NCBI GenBank assembly: GCA_946811185.2 | Contig: OX328112.1 | Location: forward strand, 31,458,562-31,522,561 | Reading direction: 5' to 3' | Source: Hippopus hippopus | Lineage: Eukaryota; Mollusca; Bivalvia; Cardiida; Cardiidae | Length of the DNA stretch: 64,000 nucleotides | Part shown: piece after piece, positions 46,430-57,274 of the stretch | How the letters are laid out: the number at the start of each line of letters is the position of its first letter | Position numbering within the stretch: position 1 is the stretch's first letter | Translations under genes and position numbers: made by a program | The notes under the pieces: model-generated | What the model saw: only the letters and a program-made list of their open reading frames with translations | What the model was told of the DNA's origin: nothing | Databases searched by the model: none

Positions 46430-46659
46430 ACTCTTACCACACAATTTGGAGTTTTAACGATCCTATTGAAAGAGGCTTTTTAAAAGATTGTGGGGAAAAA
46501 GGGAAAAAAGTTCGGGTAACCAGCCTTTTTCCTTCTCCAAAAATGTTTTCTAACCTATCAAAAAACACAATATATTTCAATTTTGGACATTTATTTATTT
46601 TGTTGTCTTCAAATGCTTTGAATCTGGACGAGTCTAAAATGTTATCTGATAAGGAGGTA
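46430..46659 (+). mobile_element. F1 MITE, diverged full copy
   Basis: AACTCTTACCACACAATTTGG, centre GGGTAACCAGCC, TCTGATAAGGAGGTAA. Confidence 0.75.
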
Positions 46660-46980
46660 ATAGTTTTCCCAAAAGAGTTCTAATGGATAATTTCAACATC
46701 ACAGTTGCCTTAATTTAATGTAAACAACATTTATCAAATTCTAATGCAAATGTCACTTTCTTTTCAAGGGAGCATTGGAGAGTAATTGACCATAGAGCTT
46801 CGAAAATGCCTTCTCCAAATTTCCACTTGAACTATTGCATAAAAAGTTATTCAAGGCTTTTTATACTTATTAGGCAATACTTAAATGCAAATTTTGTTGA
46901 CTTCAAATCAACCTAAAAGATTCAGCTATGACCTTGAAAAGTAGAAATCTTTGCATTGACACAACAAGAGAAACTCAGCA
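46660..46980. other. No recognisable feature
   Basis: AT-rich; no ORF, element or hairpin recognised. Confidence 0.5.
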
Positions 46981-46984
46981 TACC

Positions 46985-47090
46985 TGTGCATTTTTTTCCG
47001 ACCCAGTGGATCCAGTGCAACTCGAACCAGGGGCCTTCAGGTTACAAGTCTCACACTTTACCACTGAGCCATGCAGGACCCCAAAAGAGA
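46985..47090 (-). mobile_element. SINE, family S3, head fragment
   Basis: CCAGTGCAACTCGAACCAGG and ACCACTGAGCCATGCAGGAC are complements of the B box and A box. Confidence 0.7.
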
Positions 47091-47122
47091 GAAAATTGAG
47101 CCAAGTTCTAGTAAAAGGGCGT

Positions 47123-47400
47123 TTAACCCTTTACCACACAATCCCGAGTTTTGTCAACCCCCATGGATAAAGGCTTTTAAAAACATTGCAGGTAACCAGC
47201 ACTCTGTACTTTTCCCACAATGCTTTTTACCACATCAAAGACAGAAACAATCATTTTAGCAACATCTGACCCATTAGGCCTAAAAAAAAAATAGTTTGTT
47301 TCGGGTAACCCGACCCTACCTGGAGATTTTGCCCCGACCCTAATTTTTTTTTTTGTCTTCCGGTAAAAAAAAAAAAAATCAGCCTTTTATCATACTGTGT
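47123..47400 (+). mobile_element. F1 MITE truncated by an AGGCCTA-ended repeat
   Basis: TTAACCCTTTACCACACAAT, short centre GCAGGTAACCAGC, then at 47275 TTAGGCCTAAAAAAAAAATA starts an unrelated GACCCTA/poly-A repeat like those near 42000 and 50040. Confidence 0.7.
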
Positions 47401-47539
47401 CACAGGACGCCTGTTTCGGCAAATATTGCGCATTATATTATTGGTGTACAATCATGTACTACTACATATATAATTATGCATGAAAACTCCTACGCCTGTA
47501 CAAAAGCTACCATGTATCGGAGTATATTGAACCGACCTT

Positions 47540-48300
47540 AAACACAAATTGTCAAACGCAATAACGTGGGTTTTCCATTTCTAAAAATACATACAAGCAG
47601 GCGGAGAGATCGGGCTTTTTCGCTAACTCCACATGGGAACTTCTGTTTATCGAACGTTCGTATCCTATCGCACGGTTACAAAAGACAAACGGGTACCAGT
47701 TTTATCTTCTACAACAAATCACGCCCGAAATACTGCGGTACTATACAGACTGTGTAACGAACTTTTACTTGTGATTTTCGCTTTTCTTCGCGTAAAATAT
47801 AGACAGGATCCCGTCATCTCTGTTGTCATCACCGCATTTCCGGTTCTGTAGTGCATTGTCGCTACTTTCGGTTTGCTAGATTTCAGATTGAACAAGTTCT
47901 GTTAAACATCATTCGGCAAAAGTGCTAGCATGCTCCAGAACTACGAACAATTAAGGTGTTCAATGCAGATAAATTTTAATGGACGTTTCTCTAGCAACTT
48001 ATCTGACAGGACAGACTGTGGACTAAACTAGACGACGGCAACGATAGAAGTTTAGATATGTATCAAGTGTCGATAGGTCTTCATATTAGACAGGTATTTT
48101 CATATTTTTTTTCTATCTTTGTTACAATGAGGCAACAATAATTTCTTTCGGAAAATATAAATCTACCCAAACTTGCCTTGTTCTCGCTCTGCCCCCCCCC
48201 CCCTTTCACTCAGCTTGATTTACCCTACCTGGTCTTAGAGAAAAACCTGAAACTGCCTAGACTAGGAGCCGCTATGCAAAAATTTTCAAAGGCTTTCTAA
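47540..48300. other. Non-repetitive, CpG-containing segment
   Basis: Holds several CpG-rich stretches (CGAACGTTCGTATCC, CTTCGCGTAAAATA) and no named element, unlike its surroundings. Short overlapping plus-strand ORFs show no recognisable domain. Could hold a distal promoter or untranslated exon; no splice pair is convincing. Confidence 0.3.
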
Positions 48301-49240
48301 TCTCTCCTACACTTCCGGCAAGTGATGCCACTTTAGTTTCCAGGTAAAATGTGTCTGATCTATATAACATTGAGGAGCAGCAGCACTTCTCCCACATTTC
48401 TTGACGGATTTGGGTAAAATTTTCACAGGATGTTTCTCATCATGTGACCTAGCGCATATTGTCAAGGTTTTGCAATTCATAGCTGCATCATGGAAAAAGG
48501 GGGCTTCATGTTGTATTTCATTTTTCACCAATATCTCTTTAATTAATACTGGACATATCTCAACGGATTTGGATGAAATTTTCACAGATCATGTGACCTA
48601 GCGCATATTGTCAGGGTTTTGGAATTTATTACTGTGTCATAGAAAAAGGGGGCTTCATGTCAAATTTAAACTGCGTCCATCCTTACAAAAGTCTGTTTCT
48701 TGTGAACGCAACTCCTCCCACATTTCTTGACGGATTTGGATAAAATGTTCATAGAATGTTTCTCATCATGTGACCTAGTGCAGATTGTCAAGGTTTTGCA
48801 ATTTATAGTTGCATCATGGAAAAAGGGGGCTTCATGTTATATTTCATTTTTCACCAATATCTCTTTAATTACTTGACATATCTCAACGGATTTGGATGAA
48901 ATTTTCACAGATCATGTGACCTAGCGCATATTGTCAGGGTTTTGGAATTTATTGCTGTGTCATGGGAAAAAAAATGTTTTTCATCAATGTATCTCCAACT
49001 AATGGACATAATTTCATGAAACTTCATATTTTTATTGCTTAATGAAAGCCAGTGACCAATGAGTCCATTGTGCGTCCGTCTGTCCATCCATCAGTCCATG
49101 CGTAAAACTTAGATCACAAGTAACACAATATATCCATTGAGCTACCCAGGTAGGTGCTAGAAATTTCAACACTTTAGTCTCTAAAGCTAGCTGCTTGAAA
49201 TAGCAGCCATGTGGCAGCGTATATTGTGATGACGACACTC
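48300..49240. repeat. Tandem-unit dispersed repeat
   Basis: Four diverged units of about 165 bases, each with GACGGATTTGG or AACGGATTTGGATGAAATTT, TGTGACCTAGCGCATATTGT and AAAAAGGGGGCTTCATG. Non-coding. Confidence 0.7.
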
Positions 49241-49522
49241 TTGTTTCACATTATAACTCTGAAGGACAACAAAAGTGGATACTTGTAATTTCAAAGTTGT
49301 GTCAAGAATGTGTGTTCTAGATAAAAAACAATATGCATAACCTTTGTAAACCCAACTTTTCTACAGATAAAATGTTTACTTTAAATCAGTATAATATATA
49401 TAGTCCTCTAAAGTGTTCTGGAGGGGGAGGGTTTTAAACATAAAAAACAAACGAAACATTCTAGTATTTATTCAGTTTATTTAGAAACTTGCAAATAAAT
49501 GTTTTTCACTTTTTCAGCTGTT

Positions 49523-49757
49523 TTAGCTCTTTACCACACAATCCACAGTTTTAACAATCCTTAAAAAAAACTTTTGAAAACATTGTGGGAAAATTGAGGG
49601 AAAAGGAGAAAATGCTATAAACCCATATTTTCTTTGTTTCCCATGTTTTCTACCCTTCCCAAAACAAATTTCAATTTGTGAGTTACATTTGTTTTGTTGT
49701 CAGCAAATACTTTTAATTTGGACAAGTCTAAAAAATTTCAATTCAGAAAAGAGTTAA
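49523..49757 (+). mobile_element. F1 MITE, diverged full copy
   Basis: TTAGCTCTTTACCACACAAT; left arm partly duplicated (GTGGGAAAATTGAGGGAAAA), poor centre; end CAGAAAAGAGTTAA. Confidence 0.78.
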
Positions 49758-49799
49758 ACAAAAGTGGACAGCATTCAGTGGGGGAAAAAAGATGCAAAT

Positions 49800-50086
49800 A
49801 TATAAGTATAGTTTAGATAGAATTTGACCATTTACCACACAATCAGAAAGTTAGTGACAGACTAGAGGTCTTTTGAACACATGAGAAAAGGGACTCAGAG
49901 CTGGTAGCCACCATTTTCTCTTATTTTTCCATTTTCCAAAGCAAATACCACCATTTCAAAATGTTTTTTTTTTTTTTTTTTTTTGGGGGGGGGGGTTAAA
50001 AAAAAAAAAAAAAAAAAAATTCGTCCCTACCCTACCTAACATTTTTGGAGACGTTACCCTAAACAAACTTTTTTTTTTTTTAGGCC
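49800..50086. mobile_element. F1 remnant and poly-T/G/A AGGCCT repeat
   Basis: 49830-49960 is a worn F1 (TTTACCACACAATCAGAAAG). 49961-50086 is poly-T, poly-G, poly-A then CCCTACCCTACC, ending TTTTTTTTTAGGCC against the next F1. Confidence 0.6.
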
Positions 50087-50307
50087 TTACCACACAATCC
50101 CTACTTTTGACGACCCTGAGATAGAAGCCTTTTGAAAACATTGTGGGAAAAGGAGAAAATGCTGGTAACCAGCATTTTCTCCTTTTCCCACAATGTTTTC
50201 TACCCTTCACAAAACAAATTTCAATTTTTGAGCCACATTTATTTTGTCGTCTGCTAATGCTTTCGATTTGGACGAGCCAAAAATTTTGTCCTTTGGTAAA
50301 GAGTTAA
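50087..50307 (+). mobile_element. F1 MITE, left tip truncated
   Basis: TTACCACACAATCCCTAC, perfect hairpin, CTTTGGTAAAGAGTTAA. Confidence 0.9.
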
Positions 50308-50344
50308 ATTATCTGCTGCAAATGCTTAAAATCCAAAATTTTGT

Positions 50345-50605
50345 CATTTGGTGAAGAGATGATGCATCTCTGTAATACATTATACCAAGCAAGTCATCAT
50401 ATGATTATGATTCAATAAAGTCCATTTTGTTTAACAGCCGACTTCATTGTGACATAGACTTGTCATTTAATATGCAGAAAATAGACCAATAACAAAAAGT
50501 TTCCATCCACATCAGCCTGCGCAGAGCAGATTGTGCAGGCTGACATGCGTCTATACTTTTTGCAGATCTATGTATTAAACCCTCTTTATATAGAGCAGGG
50601 CTCTA
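50345..50605 (-). mobile_element. F2 MITE
   Basis: GATGCATCTCTGTAATACAT, AGCCTGCGCAG centre, GTATTAAACCCTCTTTATAT. Confidence 0.75.
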
Positions 50606-50767
50606 ATAAAAAAAATCTATAGGGTTTTGTCAGAGGAAGGAAAAGGGTACCAGAAAATTTCAAAACAAACAGTTGTATAATTTTTTTCGCATATGCTAAT
50701 ATACCTTGAGCTTTAAAGCTAACTGAAAGGTAAATCTCTCCCCATTTCTTCATTGACTCTCTTTAGT

Positions 50768-50980
50768 CCTTAACCAAACAACCTGAATTTAAAGGATCTT
50801 GAGAAAAAAGACTTTTAAATACATTGTCGGAACAGAAGAAAATGCTGGTAATCAGCATTTTCTTCTTTTCCAACAGTGTTTCTACCCTTTCTGAGACAAA
50901 TGACATCATTTGAGTCAAATCTTATTTTGTCATCTGCAAAATTTAATGCTTTCAATTTCGACCAGACTGAAATTGGTGCT
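50768..50980 (+). mobile_element. F1 MITE, diverged
   Basis: CCTTAACCAAACAACCTGAA, centre GCTGGTAATCAGC, right end lost after TTTCGACCAGACTG. Confidence 0.72.
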
Positions 50981-51044
50981 GATGCCTACACTGTTATCTA
51001 TGGTGTCTTGTCTAACTGTTAACCTTTATAGAGCTAAACAATTT

Positions 51045-51600
51045 AAGGTCTACTGACCCTAACTCTCATATTAAAAGATGGAAGCTGCCGAGATTGGCCG
51101 TATAGCCTTTACAAAAATGTCGATGTTACAGGATATTTAGCAATGAGTTAGTGAGTCTACATCCCTAACGCCGAGCCCCGGTAGCTCAGTCGGTAGCGTG
51201 CAGGACTTGAGAACACGGGGTCCAGGGTTCGATCCCTGACTACGACCCCTGGCTCGGCCAATTTCTTTCCGAGGATTGATGATAGTCACTGCGACAGGAT
51301 TCATTCCTCTCCCTCCGCTGACCACTGTCTCGACGATGATTATGTGGGAAAGCAGCCAGTGGCTTGGAAAGAACAATTGTGCGGAGTACTGGTAAAGGAG
51401 ACTCCAGGAAAGTACGGATAGGTGCACTGGCCGCCGCGATATAACTGAAATAATGTTGAAAACGGTGTTAAACACCATACAATCAATCAATACAATCAAT
51501 ACATCCCTAACTCTCATATTAAAAGACAGAAGCTGCAGAGACTGGCCGAATAGCCTTTACGAAAACGTCGATGTTTACCGATGAGTTAGGGGCCATAGAC
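51045..51600. repeat. Repeat R2 split by a SINE
   Basis: R2 unit (CTAACTCTCATATTAAAAGA, AGATTGGCCG, AGCCTTTAC) occurs at 51057-51169 and again at 51501-51600 after the SINE. Two more R2 units at 54765-54970. Confidence 0.75.
51170..51500 (+). mobile_element. SINE, family S1, full length with 11-bp target duplication
   Basis: Head CCCCGGTAGCTCAGTCGGTA, B box GGGTTCGATCCCTG, central CGAGGATTGATGATAGTCAC, tail TAACTGAAATAATGTTGAAA and (CAAT)n. ACATCCCTAAC flanks both sides (51159-51169, 51501-51511). tRNA A and B boxes imply a pol III internal promoter. The longest and cleanest S1 copy here, 331 bp. Confidence 0.93.
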
Positions 51601-51601
51601 C

Positions 51602-51830
51602 TCAACTCTTTATCAATTAACAAAATTTAAGACTAACTCAAATCGAAAGCATCTTCAGACGGCAAAATAAATGTGACTGAAAAATTGAAATTAGTTTTGG
51701 AAAAGGTAGAAAACATTGTGGGAAAAGAAGAAAATGCTGGTTACCAGCATTTTCTCCTTTTCCCACAATGTTTTCAAGAGCCTTCTTCCTCTGGGTCATT
51801 AAAAGTCAGGATTGTGTGGTAAAGGGTTAA
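51602..51830 (-). mobile_element. F1 MITE, full copy
   Basis: TCAACTCTTTATCAATTAAC, perfect centre, GTGTGGTAAAGGGTTAA. Confidence 0.9.
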
Positions 51831-52079
51831 ACAAATCTAAAACAAATAAAATGCACTAGAGATTACAATGGGGTAAGTCTAACAGGCCCTCTGCTAGACG
51901 CTGAGCACCTTTGTCATGTCATGATCCCCAAACCACTCAACATTACAAGCCTCCACTGTGATCTCTAGCTGTCTTGTTGAACCCTATGCCTTTGTAGAGC
52001 TAAATGATTTACATGGACATAAACTCAATACATGTCTGCACTAAATATACAGCTGCTGCACTTTCAAAAATTCTTTTGT

Positions 52080-52170
52080 CAAAATATCTGGCAAAGAAGG
52101 GGACAGTTAAGATCAGACTGCCCATATGTACAGTTTGGTCTTGATCTACACTGTCTGCATAAGCAATCAG
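52080..52170. mobile_element. F3 hairpin core
   Basis: GTTAAGATCAGACTGCCCAT against TTGGTCTTGATCTACACTG. Confidence 0.75.
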
Positions 52171-52244
52171 CTCCAGATTCATCTTTATGACGGTTAAAAC
52201 ATCAGCTCCAGCAACTTTCTTTTCAAAACAAGTACATTGTACAC

Positions 52245-52448
52245 TATTCCAAAATTATTTTTCATTCCTCTCTCATCGCTGAGCAGTGTTTCGAGGGTGG
52301 TTATGTGGGAAAGCTGCCTGTGGCTTGGACAAAATATTTTGCAGAGTACTGGTAAAAGACACTCCAGGAAAGCATGGATAGGTGCACTGGTCGCCACAAT
52401 ATTACTGAAATAATGTTAAAAAAACGGCATTAAACACCATTACAATCA
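52245..52448 (+). mobile_element. SINE, family S1, head-truncated
   Basis: CATTCCTCTCTCATCGCTGA to CATTACAATCAATG. The tRNA-like head is missing. Confidence 0.8.
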
Positions 52449-52499
52449 ATGTTGTCCATTATCTTAACTTGATAATTCTCTGGGGAAAAACCTAAAAAT

Positions 52500-52705
52500 C
52501 CAAACAACTGGGTCCTTATTCATCAACCACTCATAGAAATGTTCCAAGTCTTATTCTGCAAGATTTTCTAACTTTGAAAGTAACACAACTTCTGATTGGC
52601 TAAACCATTTGGTTTAGCCAATCAAAAGTTGTATAACTTTCACAGTTAGAAAATTTTGGAAAATAAGACTACAAACATTCTTAAAAATGGTTGGTGAATA
52701 AAGAC
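52500..52705. repeat. Inverted repeat
   Basis: TTCATCAACCACTCATAG and AACTTCTGATTGGCTAAACC at left are mirrored by GGTTTAGCCAATCAAAAGTT and GGTTGGTGAATAAAG at right; arms of about 90 bases. Probably a foldback MITE. Confidence 0.75.
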
Positions 52706-52854
52706 CTTTGTGTAACATTTTGAAAGTAGAATAAAGTGTGTAACATTTCAGCTGGCTATAACCAAACTATCTGTAATCATCTCCCACACTGTTTGACTGC
52801 ATTGTGAGAGGTCATTAGTTTGATACCCTGCTGGGTTTATAACAGGGATTTTAT

Positions 52855-53053
52855 CCCTTTACAAAATAATCCCAAGTTGAAACATCTTGTTGAAGAATTT
52901 GGCTTTTGAAAACATTGTATGAAAAGGAAAGGCGACAAAGTTTTCTACCTGTCCAAAGACAAATCCCACCAATTGAGTTACATTCTATTTGTAGTAAGAC
53001 TGCAAATGTTTTTAACTGTGATGGATTCAAAGTATGTCGTTAAGTCAAGAGTA
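52855..53053 (+). mobile_element. F1 MITE lacking most of the hairpin
   Basis: TATCCCTTTACAAAATAATC; core reduced to AACATTGTATGAAAAGGAAA then AAAGTTTTCTACC. Confidence 0.65.
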
Positions 53054-53153
53054 AACCCCTAGGCTTTGGTCACACATGCTTTAACTCATTATCTTTAACA
53101 AAACAAACAGGAAAAGAAGGCCGCTTACTGTATAGGAGCATTAAGCCTGTTGA

Positions 53154-53230
53154 TAAGATTGTGGGAAAAGGAGAAAATGCTGGTAACCAGCATTTTCTCC
53201 TTTTATTACAGTGTTTTCTACCATTATAGT
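53154..53230 (+). mobile_element. F1 MITE, isolated hairpin
   Basis: AAGATTGTGGGAAAAGGAG, centre GCTGGTAACCAGC, without the terminal regions. Confidence 0.72.
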
Positions 53231-53507
53231 ACCATTCCAGTCTGATCCAATGTACAACAGCTGCATGGGCTACGGTACTTGTAAAAGGTGTTTTTCCAGT
53301 TAGCTATTAAACTTGTCTTTAAACTTTGGGTATTTAAACCTACAGCACGTAACTGTAAAACAAAACCAACCATGAGTTTAATATAGTAAAACAAAAGAGA
53401 AACGGATATCGGGATATTATCTTACACGAATATCATATCAAAATACATGACAGCTGATATACACCTAGGTTTGATTACGATCAATGACCTAGATAAAGAA
53501 AAAATAC

Positions 53508-53757
53508 AAGCCATGCTCTGTGAAAAGGGGGCTTAATGCATTTGCAAAAAGTATCAACCCAGGTCAGCCTGCGCGATTTGCGCAGGCTGACCTGAGTCGA
53601 AACTTTGTGTTTTTTGTACATTTTCTGCATACATGTCAAAGGAGCAGTGTTACCCATGATTCAGTCGATTATTATACAAAATGGATTTCATGGCTTCACA
53701 ATAACAGGATGACTTGCTGGAATCATCTGTCATCCCTTTTGCCAGAGCTTGGCTGAT
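53508..53757 (+). mobile_element. F2 MITE
   Basis: GCCATGCTCTGTGAAAAGGG, GCCTGCGCGATTTGCGCAGG centre; shortened right end TCATCCCTTTTGCCAGAGC. Confidence 0.82.
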
Positions 53758-53807
53758 ATGTATTGATTATTCTCATACTCTGCAAATCTTTATAACTGTT
53801 TGCTTTC

Positions 53808-53975
53808 TTGGAGTTTAACACCACTTTCAACATCATTCTAGTTATATCACTGTGGTAGGTACACCTATGTATCCAAGCTATCCTGGAGTTTCTTTTACTA
53901 GTACTTTACATGATGTTCATTTTGTCCAAGCTACTGGCTCCTTTTCAAAATAAACATTGCTGAAACTGTTTTCTG
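53808..53975 (-). mobile_element. SINE fragment, family S1
   Basis: TTTCAACATCATTCTAG and GGTACACCTATGTATCC; no head. Confidence 0.6.
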
Positions 53976-54099
53976 CAGGATAGTCCTTACAGTAAAAGAT
54001 ACATACATGTAATATGGATGTAAAAAATGTAAAAAAAAAAACAATTTCAACATTCAATTTGGGTCAAAATATAATTACAGGTACACGACATTGTAATAA

Positions 54100-54328
54100 A
54101 TGAGCCATGCTCTGGCAAAAGGGGGTTAAATGCATCTCTGTGATGCATGATACCAAGCAAGTCATCACTTAATTATGGACCTATATAAGCATTTTGTCTA
54201 CCATCTAATTGAATTATGAGGTAGAATGGTCCTTGGACATGCAGAAAATCAGGCTGATTTTCTGCATGTCCAAGGACCATTCTACCCCTTTTCCACATGT
54301 ATCAAATCCCTTCTTCACAGAGCACGAC
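54100..54328 (-). mobile_element. F2 MITE with altered centre
   Basis: GAGCCATGCTCTGGCAAAAG; around 54230-54290 GGTCCTTGGACATGCAGAAAA is repeated in inverted form, replacing the normal palindrome. Confidence 0.75.
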
Positions 54329-54348
54329 TTTTTTTTTAATATTAAATC

Positions 54349-54573
54349 TTAATTCTTTGCCAGAAGAAAAAAATACAGATTTGTACAAGTTGTACACATC
54401 TGTAGGCAGTAACTTGAATGTGTGCTGAATGATGGCAAATCTGAAAGTGTAGAAAAGATTGAGGGAAAAGGAGAAATTGCTGTATACCAGCTATTTCTCC
54501 TTTATCCACAATGTTTTCGAAGGACTCCTTTATCAGGGTCATTAAAACTCAGGGTTGTTCGGTAAAGGATTAA
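54349..54573 (-). mobile_element. F1 MITE, diverged full copy
   Basis: AATTCTTTGCCAGAAG, centre GCTGTATACCAGC, GTTCGGTAAAGGATTAA. Confidence 0.8.
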
Positions 54574-54602
54574 CAGACAACAAAATTATAGACTTTTCCA
54601 TA

Positions 54603-54755
54603 TTAACCATTTACCTCACAATGATAAGTTTTAACAACTCTAAGAAAGAAGCCTTTTGAAAACATTGTGGGAAAAGGAGAAAATGCTGGTAACCTTTTCC
54701 CACAATGTTTTCTATCCTATCATAGACAAGTTCCATATTTTGAGCTATAATTAAG
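54603..54755 (+). mobile_element. F1 MITE, hairpin deletion, right-truncated
   Basis: TTAACCATTTACCTCACAAT; core GCTGGTAACCTTTTCCCAC lacks about 11 bases of one arm; cut off by R2. Confidence 0.82.
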
Positions 54756-54764
54756 GTCTATAGC

Positions 54765-54970
54765 CCCTAACTCTCATATTAAAAGACGGAAGCTGCCTAG
54801 ATTGGCCGAATATCCTTTACGAAAACGTCGATGTTACACTATATTTACCAATGAGTAAGTGAGCCTATGGTCCCTAAATCTCATATTAACAGACGGAAAC
54901 TGCCAAGATTGGCCAAATAGCCTTTACGAAAACATAGATGTTACACTATAATTACTGATGAGTTAGGGGT
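54765..54970. repeat. Two R2 units in tandem
   Basis: TAACTCTCATATTAAAAGAC and TAAATCTCATATTAACAGAC head units of about 105 bases, each with TTGGCC and CCTTTACGAAAAC. Confidence 0.75.
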
Positions 54971-55101
54971 GATAATCCTTAAATTGCAAATGCTTTCAAA
55001 TTGGACTAGAGTAATTTTTGGCTTAAGAGTTAAAAGCGCTTACAGATGACAAATTCGATACGGCTTAATGACGACATTAAATTTTCTGTCTTTGTTTGTT
55101 T

Positions 55102-55385
55102 GTTTGGTGTTTAACACCGTTTTCAACCGCAGCCATCAGTACAGTTACCCATGCTTTCCTGAAGTTTCTATTACCAGAATTTTGGAGAACATTCTTCCAA
55201 AGTCACAGGCTCCTTTCCCTAATAATCAATGTCAAAACAATGATTAGGGGTGCGAGAGTAATTCATTCTGTCCAATGACTCTCATCAATACTCATAAAGA
55301 AAGTGGCTGAGCTGGTTTCAGACCAGTGACCCTCTGGTCTCAAATCCTATAGTGAATGCTACCAACAGCGCCACTTGGGGCTCAA
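55102..55385 (-). mobile_element. SINE, family S1, worn
   Basis: TGTTTGGTGTTTAACACCG tail side; ACAGCGCCACTTGGGG head complement. Confidence 0.7.
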
Positions 55386-55525
55386 CTGTCTTTGAAAGGG
55401 TAGAGAACTTTGTGTGAAAATGAGAAAATGATGTTGCCTGCCCAAAATTTTCTCCTTTTACCACGTTTTTGAAAGCCTTTCTTCCTCAGCATTGTTCAAA
55501 CTCATGTTTGTATGGTAAATGGTTA
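55386..55525 (-). mobile_element. F1 MITE, partial
   Basis: GGGTAGAGAACTTTGTGTG, TTTCTTCCTCAGCATTG, GTATGGTAAATGGTTA. Confidence 0.7.
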
Positions 55526-55639
55526 TATATAGGCATCTTACCCAGTATTTCAGTCTTGTTACCAGATTATGAGCCACATTTTAATAGATCTAGTCGTCTG
55601 CGAATGCTTTCAATATGGGCCGGTCTCAATTTTTGCTGC

Positions 55640-55868
55640 TTAACTCTTTACCAAACGACAATATTTTAGACTGGTCCAAATTGAAAGCACTTGCAGACGA
55701 CAAAATAAACGTAACTAAAAAATTGAAATTTGTTTCCAGCAGGGTAGAAAACATTGTGGGAAAAGGAGAAAATGCTGGTTACCAGCATTTTCTCCTTTTC
55801 CCAGAATGTTTCCAGAAGGCTTCTTCCTCTAGGTCGTAAAAACCACGGATTGTTTGGTAAAGAGTTAA
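55640..55868 (-). mobile_element. F1 MITE, full copy
   Basis: TTAACTCTTTACCAAACGAC, near-perfect hairpin, GTTTGGTAAAGAGTTAA. Confidence 0.93.
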
Positions 55869-55880
55869 ATGATAAAGGCT

Positions 55881-56109
55881 AAAACCCTTCTCTGCACAGC
55901 AAAATTTGAGACTCGCCTACATTGAAATAAATTACAGACCCACCATTCAAATGTTTCCAAACGATAGTATTTGTTCTTAAAAAGAGGAAACATTGTGGGA
56001 AAAGGAGAAAATGCTGGTTACCAGCATTTTCTCCTTTTTTCCCACAATGTTTTTCAAAAGCCTCTTTCTGAGGTACGTTAAAACTCGGAATTGTCTGGTA
56101 AAGGGTTAA
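55881..56109 (-). mobile_element. F1 MITE, full copy (rightmost in window)
   Basis: AACCCTTCTCTGCACAGC, centre GCTGGTTACCAGC, GTCTGGTAAAGGGTTAA. Confidence 0.88.
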
Positions 56110-56334
56110 ATAATGGATCTAGATCTTGATATAAATTTTAGTTTGTATCAAAATGTCAGATTTTGCCGAATTATTCTCAAAAGCGACCCGCATCAATGTC
56201 GTCTTCGGAGGTGTTGAAACTTACCTGTATTAACAGGTAACAAAGGTAAAAGCTGTCAGTTGTACCAAAATATGCGCATAGATAGGCCTACCCACTACAA
56301 CTGACACACAAACAGATTACTGGTAACAATGACT

Positions 56335-56440
56335 TACCTGAACATGGATAAAAATAAGCCAAAAAGATTTTTGACAGCTCACATGGCCGCGCCTTCTTTC
56401 ATCTGTTTACATTTGATTCCACATTCCAGGAAGTTGGAAT
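56335..56440 (-). other. Candidate untranslated first exon
   Basis: On the minus strand GAAGGCGCGGCCATG is followed about 55 bases later by a perfect donor TTCAG|GTAAGT at about 56335. A second perfect donor ATACAG|GTAAGT lies near 56223. Sequence is non-repetitive with CpGs. Could be a distal 5' exon of the myosin gene or of another minus-strand transcript. Confidence 0.28.
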
Positions 56441-56638
56441 TTAGCGCCACCTGTTGAGCAGGTAAAGACTGAAATGTAGTAATGGATAGTTTGCCTGTTC
56501 TTTAGCCAATAAACCGAAAGACCTGAGAAGCGGATTGGTGCTCGATGGAACGGAACAGAATATCGAAATACTGTTTGGACGAATGAATAGTAGGTTTTCA
56601 CCGTATACATATAAAATACCTGTGTATATATAAATGCA

Positions 56639-56998
56639 TAAGAGCCATGCTTTGGCAACACGGGTTTTATAAATGCATCTCCGTGATGTATTATTGGCTA
56701 CTAGGCAGTCATCACATAATTGTGGATCAAGAAAATCCACTCTGTTTGACAACTGGGGTTAGAATGGTCCTTTGACAAGCACAAACTTAACCAAAAACAA
56801 CAACAATAAAAATATGATTCAGGTCAGCCTGCACGGACTGGGGTTAGAATAGTCCTTTGACAAGCACAAACTTAACCAAAAACAACAACAATAAAAATAT
56901 GATTCAGGTCAGCCTGCACGGACTGTTCAGGCTGACCTGAATCGATAATTTTTTTTGGCAGATGCATTAATAAACCCCCTTTACACAGAGCATTGCTC
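56639..56998 (-). mobile_element. F2 MITE with 85-bp internal tandem duplication
   Basis: GAGCCATGCTTTGGCAACAC to AAACCCCCTTTACACAGAGC. 56753-56837 and 56838-56922 are near-identical (CTGGGGTTAGAATNGTCC each), so one side of the palindrome is doubled. Confidence 0.88.
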
Positions 56999-57274
56999 TT
57001 ATCATATTATAATAAATAGCCTGTAGGGTGTCCCATAATACCTGCTTCTTGTTTTAAAGTTATAATACCCATAAGCATGAAACACGAATGTTAAAAGTTA
57101 TATAGCAACATTGCATGCATACACACAAAAAAAGTTTCATTTGATTTTGCATATTGTTTCTGAATATACTATACTTAAACTTAGAAAATCATGCAGGTCT
57201 AATGTAGCAGTTCTTCTTTGTGACTTTATTTTTTTTTTCACATAACGATGTTGCGACGTTTCTAAAGTTGTTCT

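Noticed and set aside
47566..47851. Coding exon in the CpG-containing segment
   Set aside because: Short ORFs in two frames with no domain and no convincing acceptor/donor pair.
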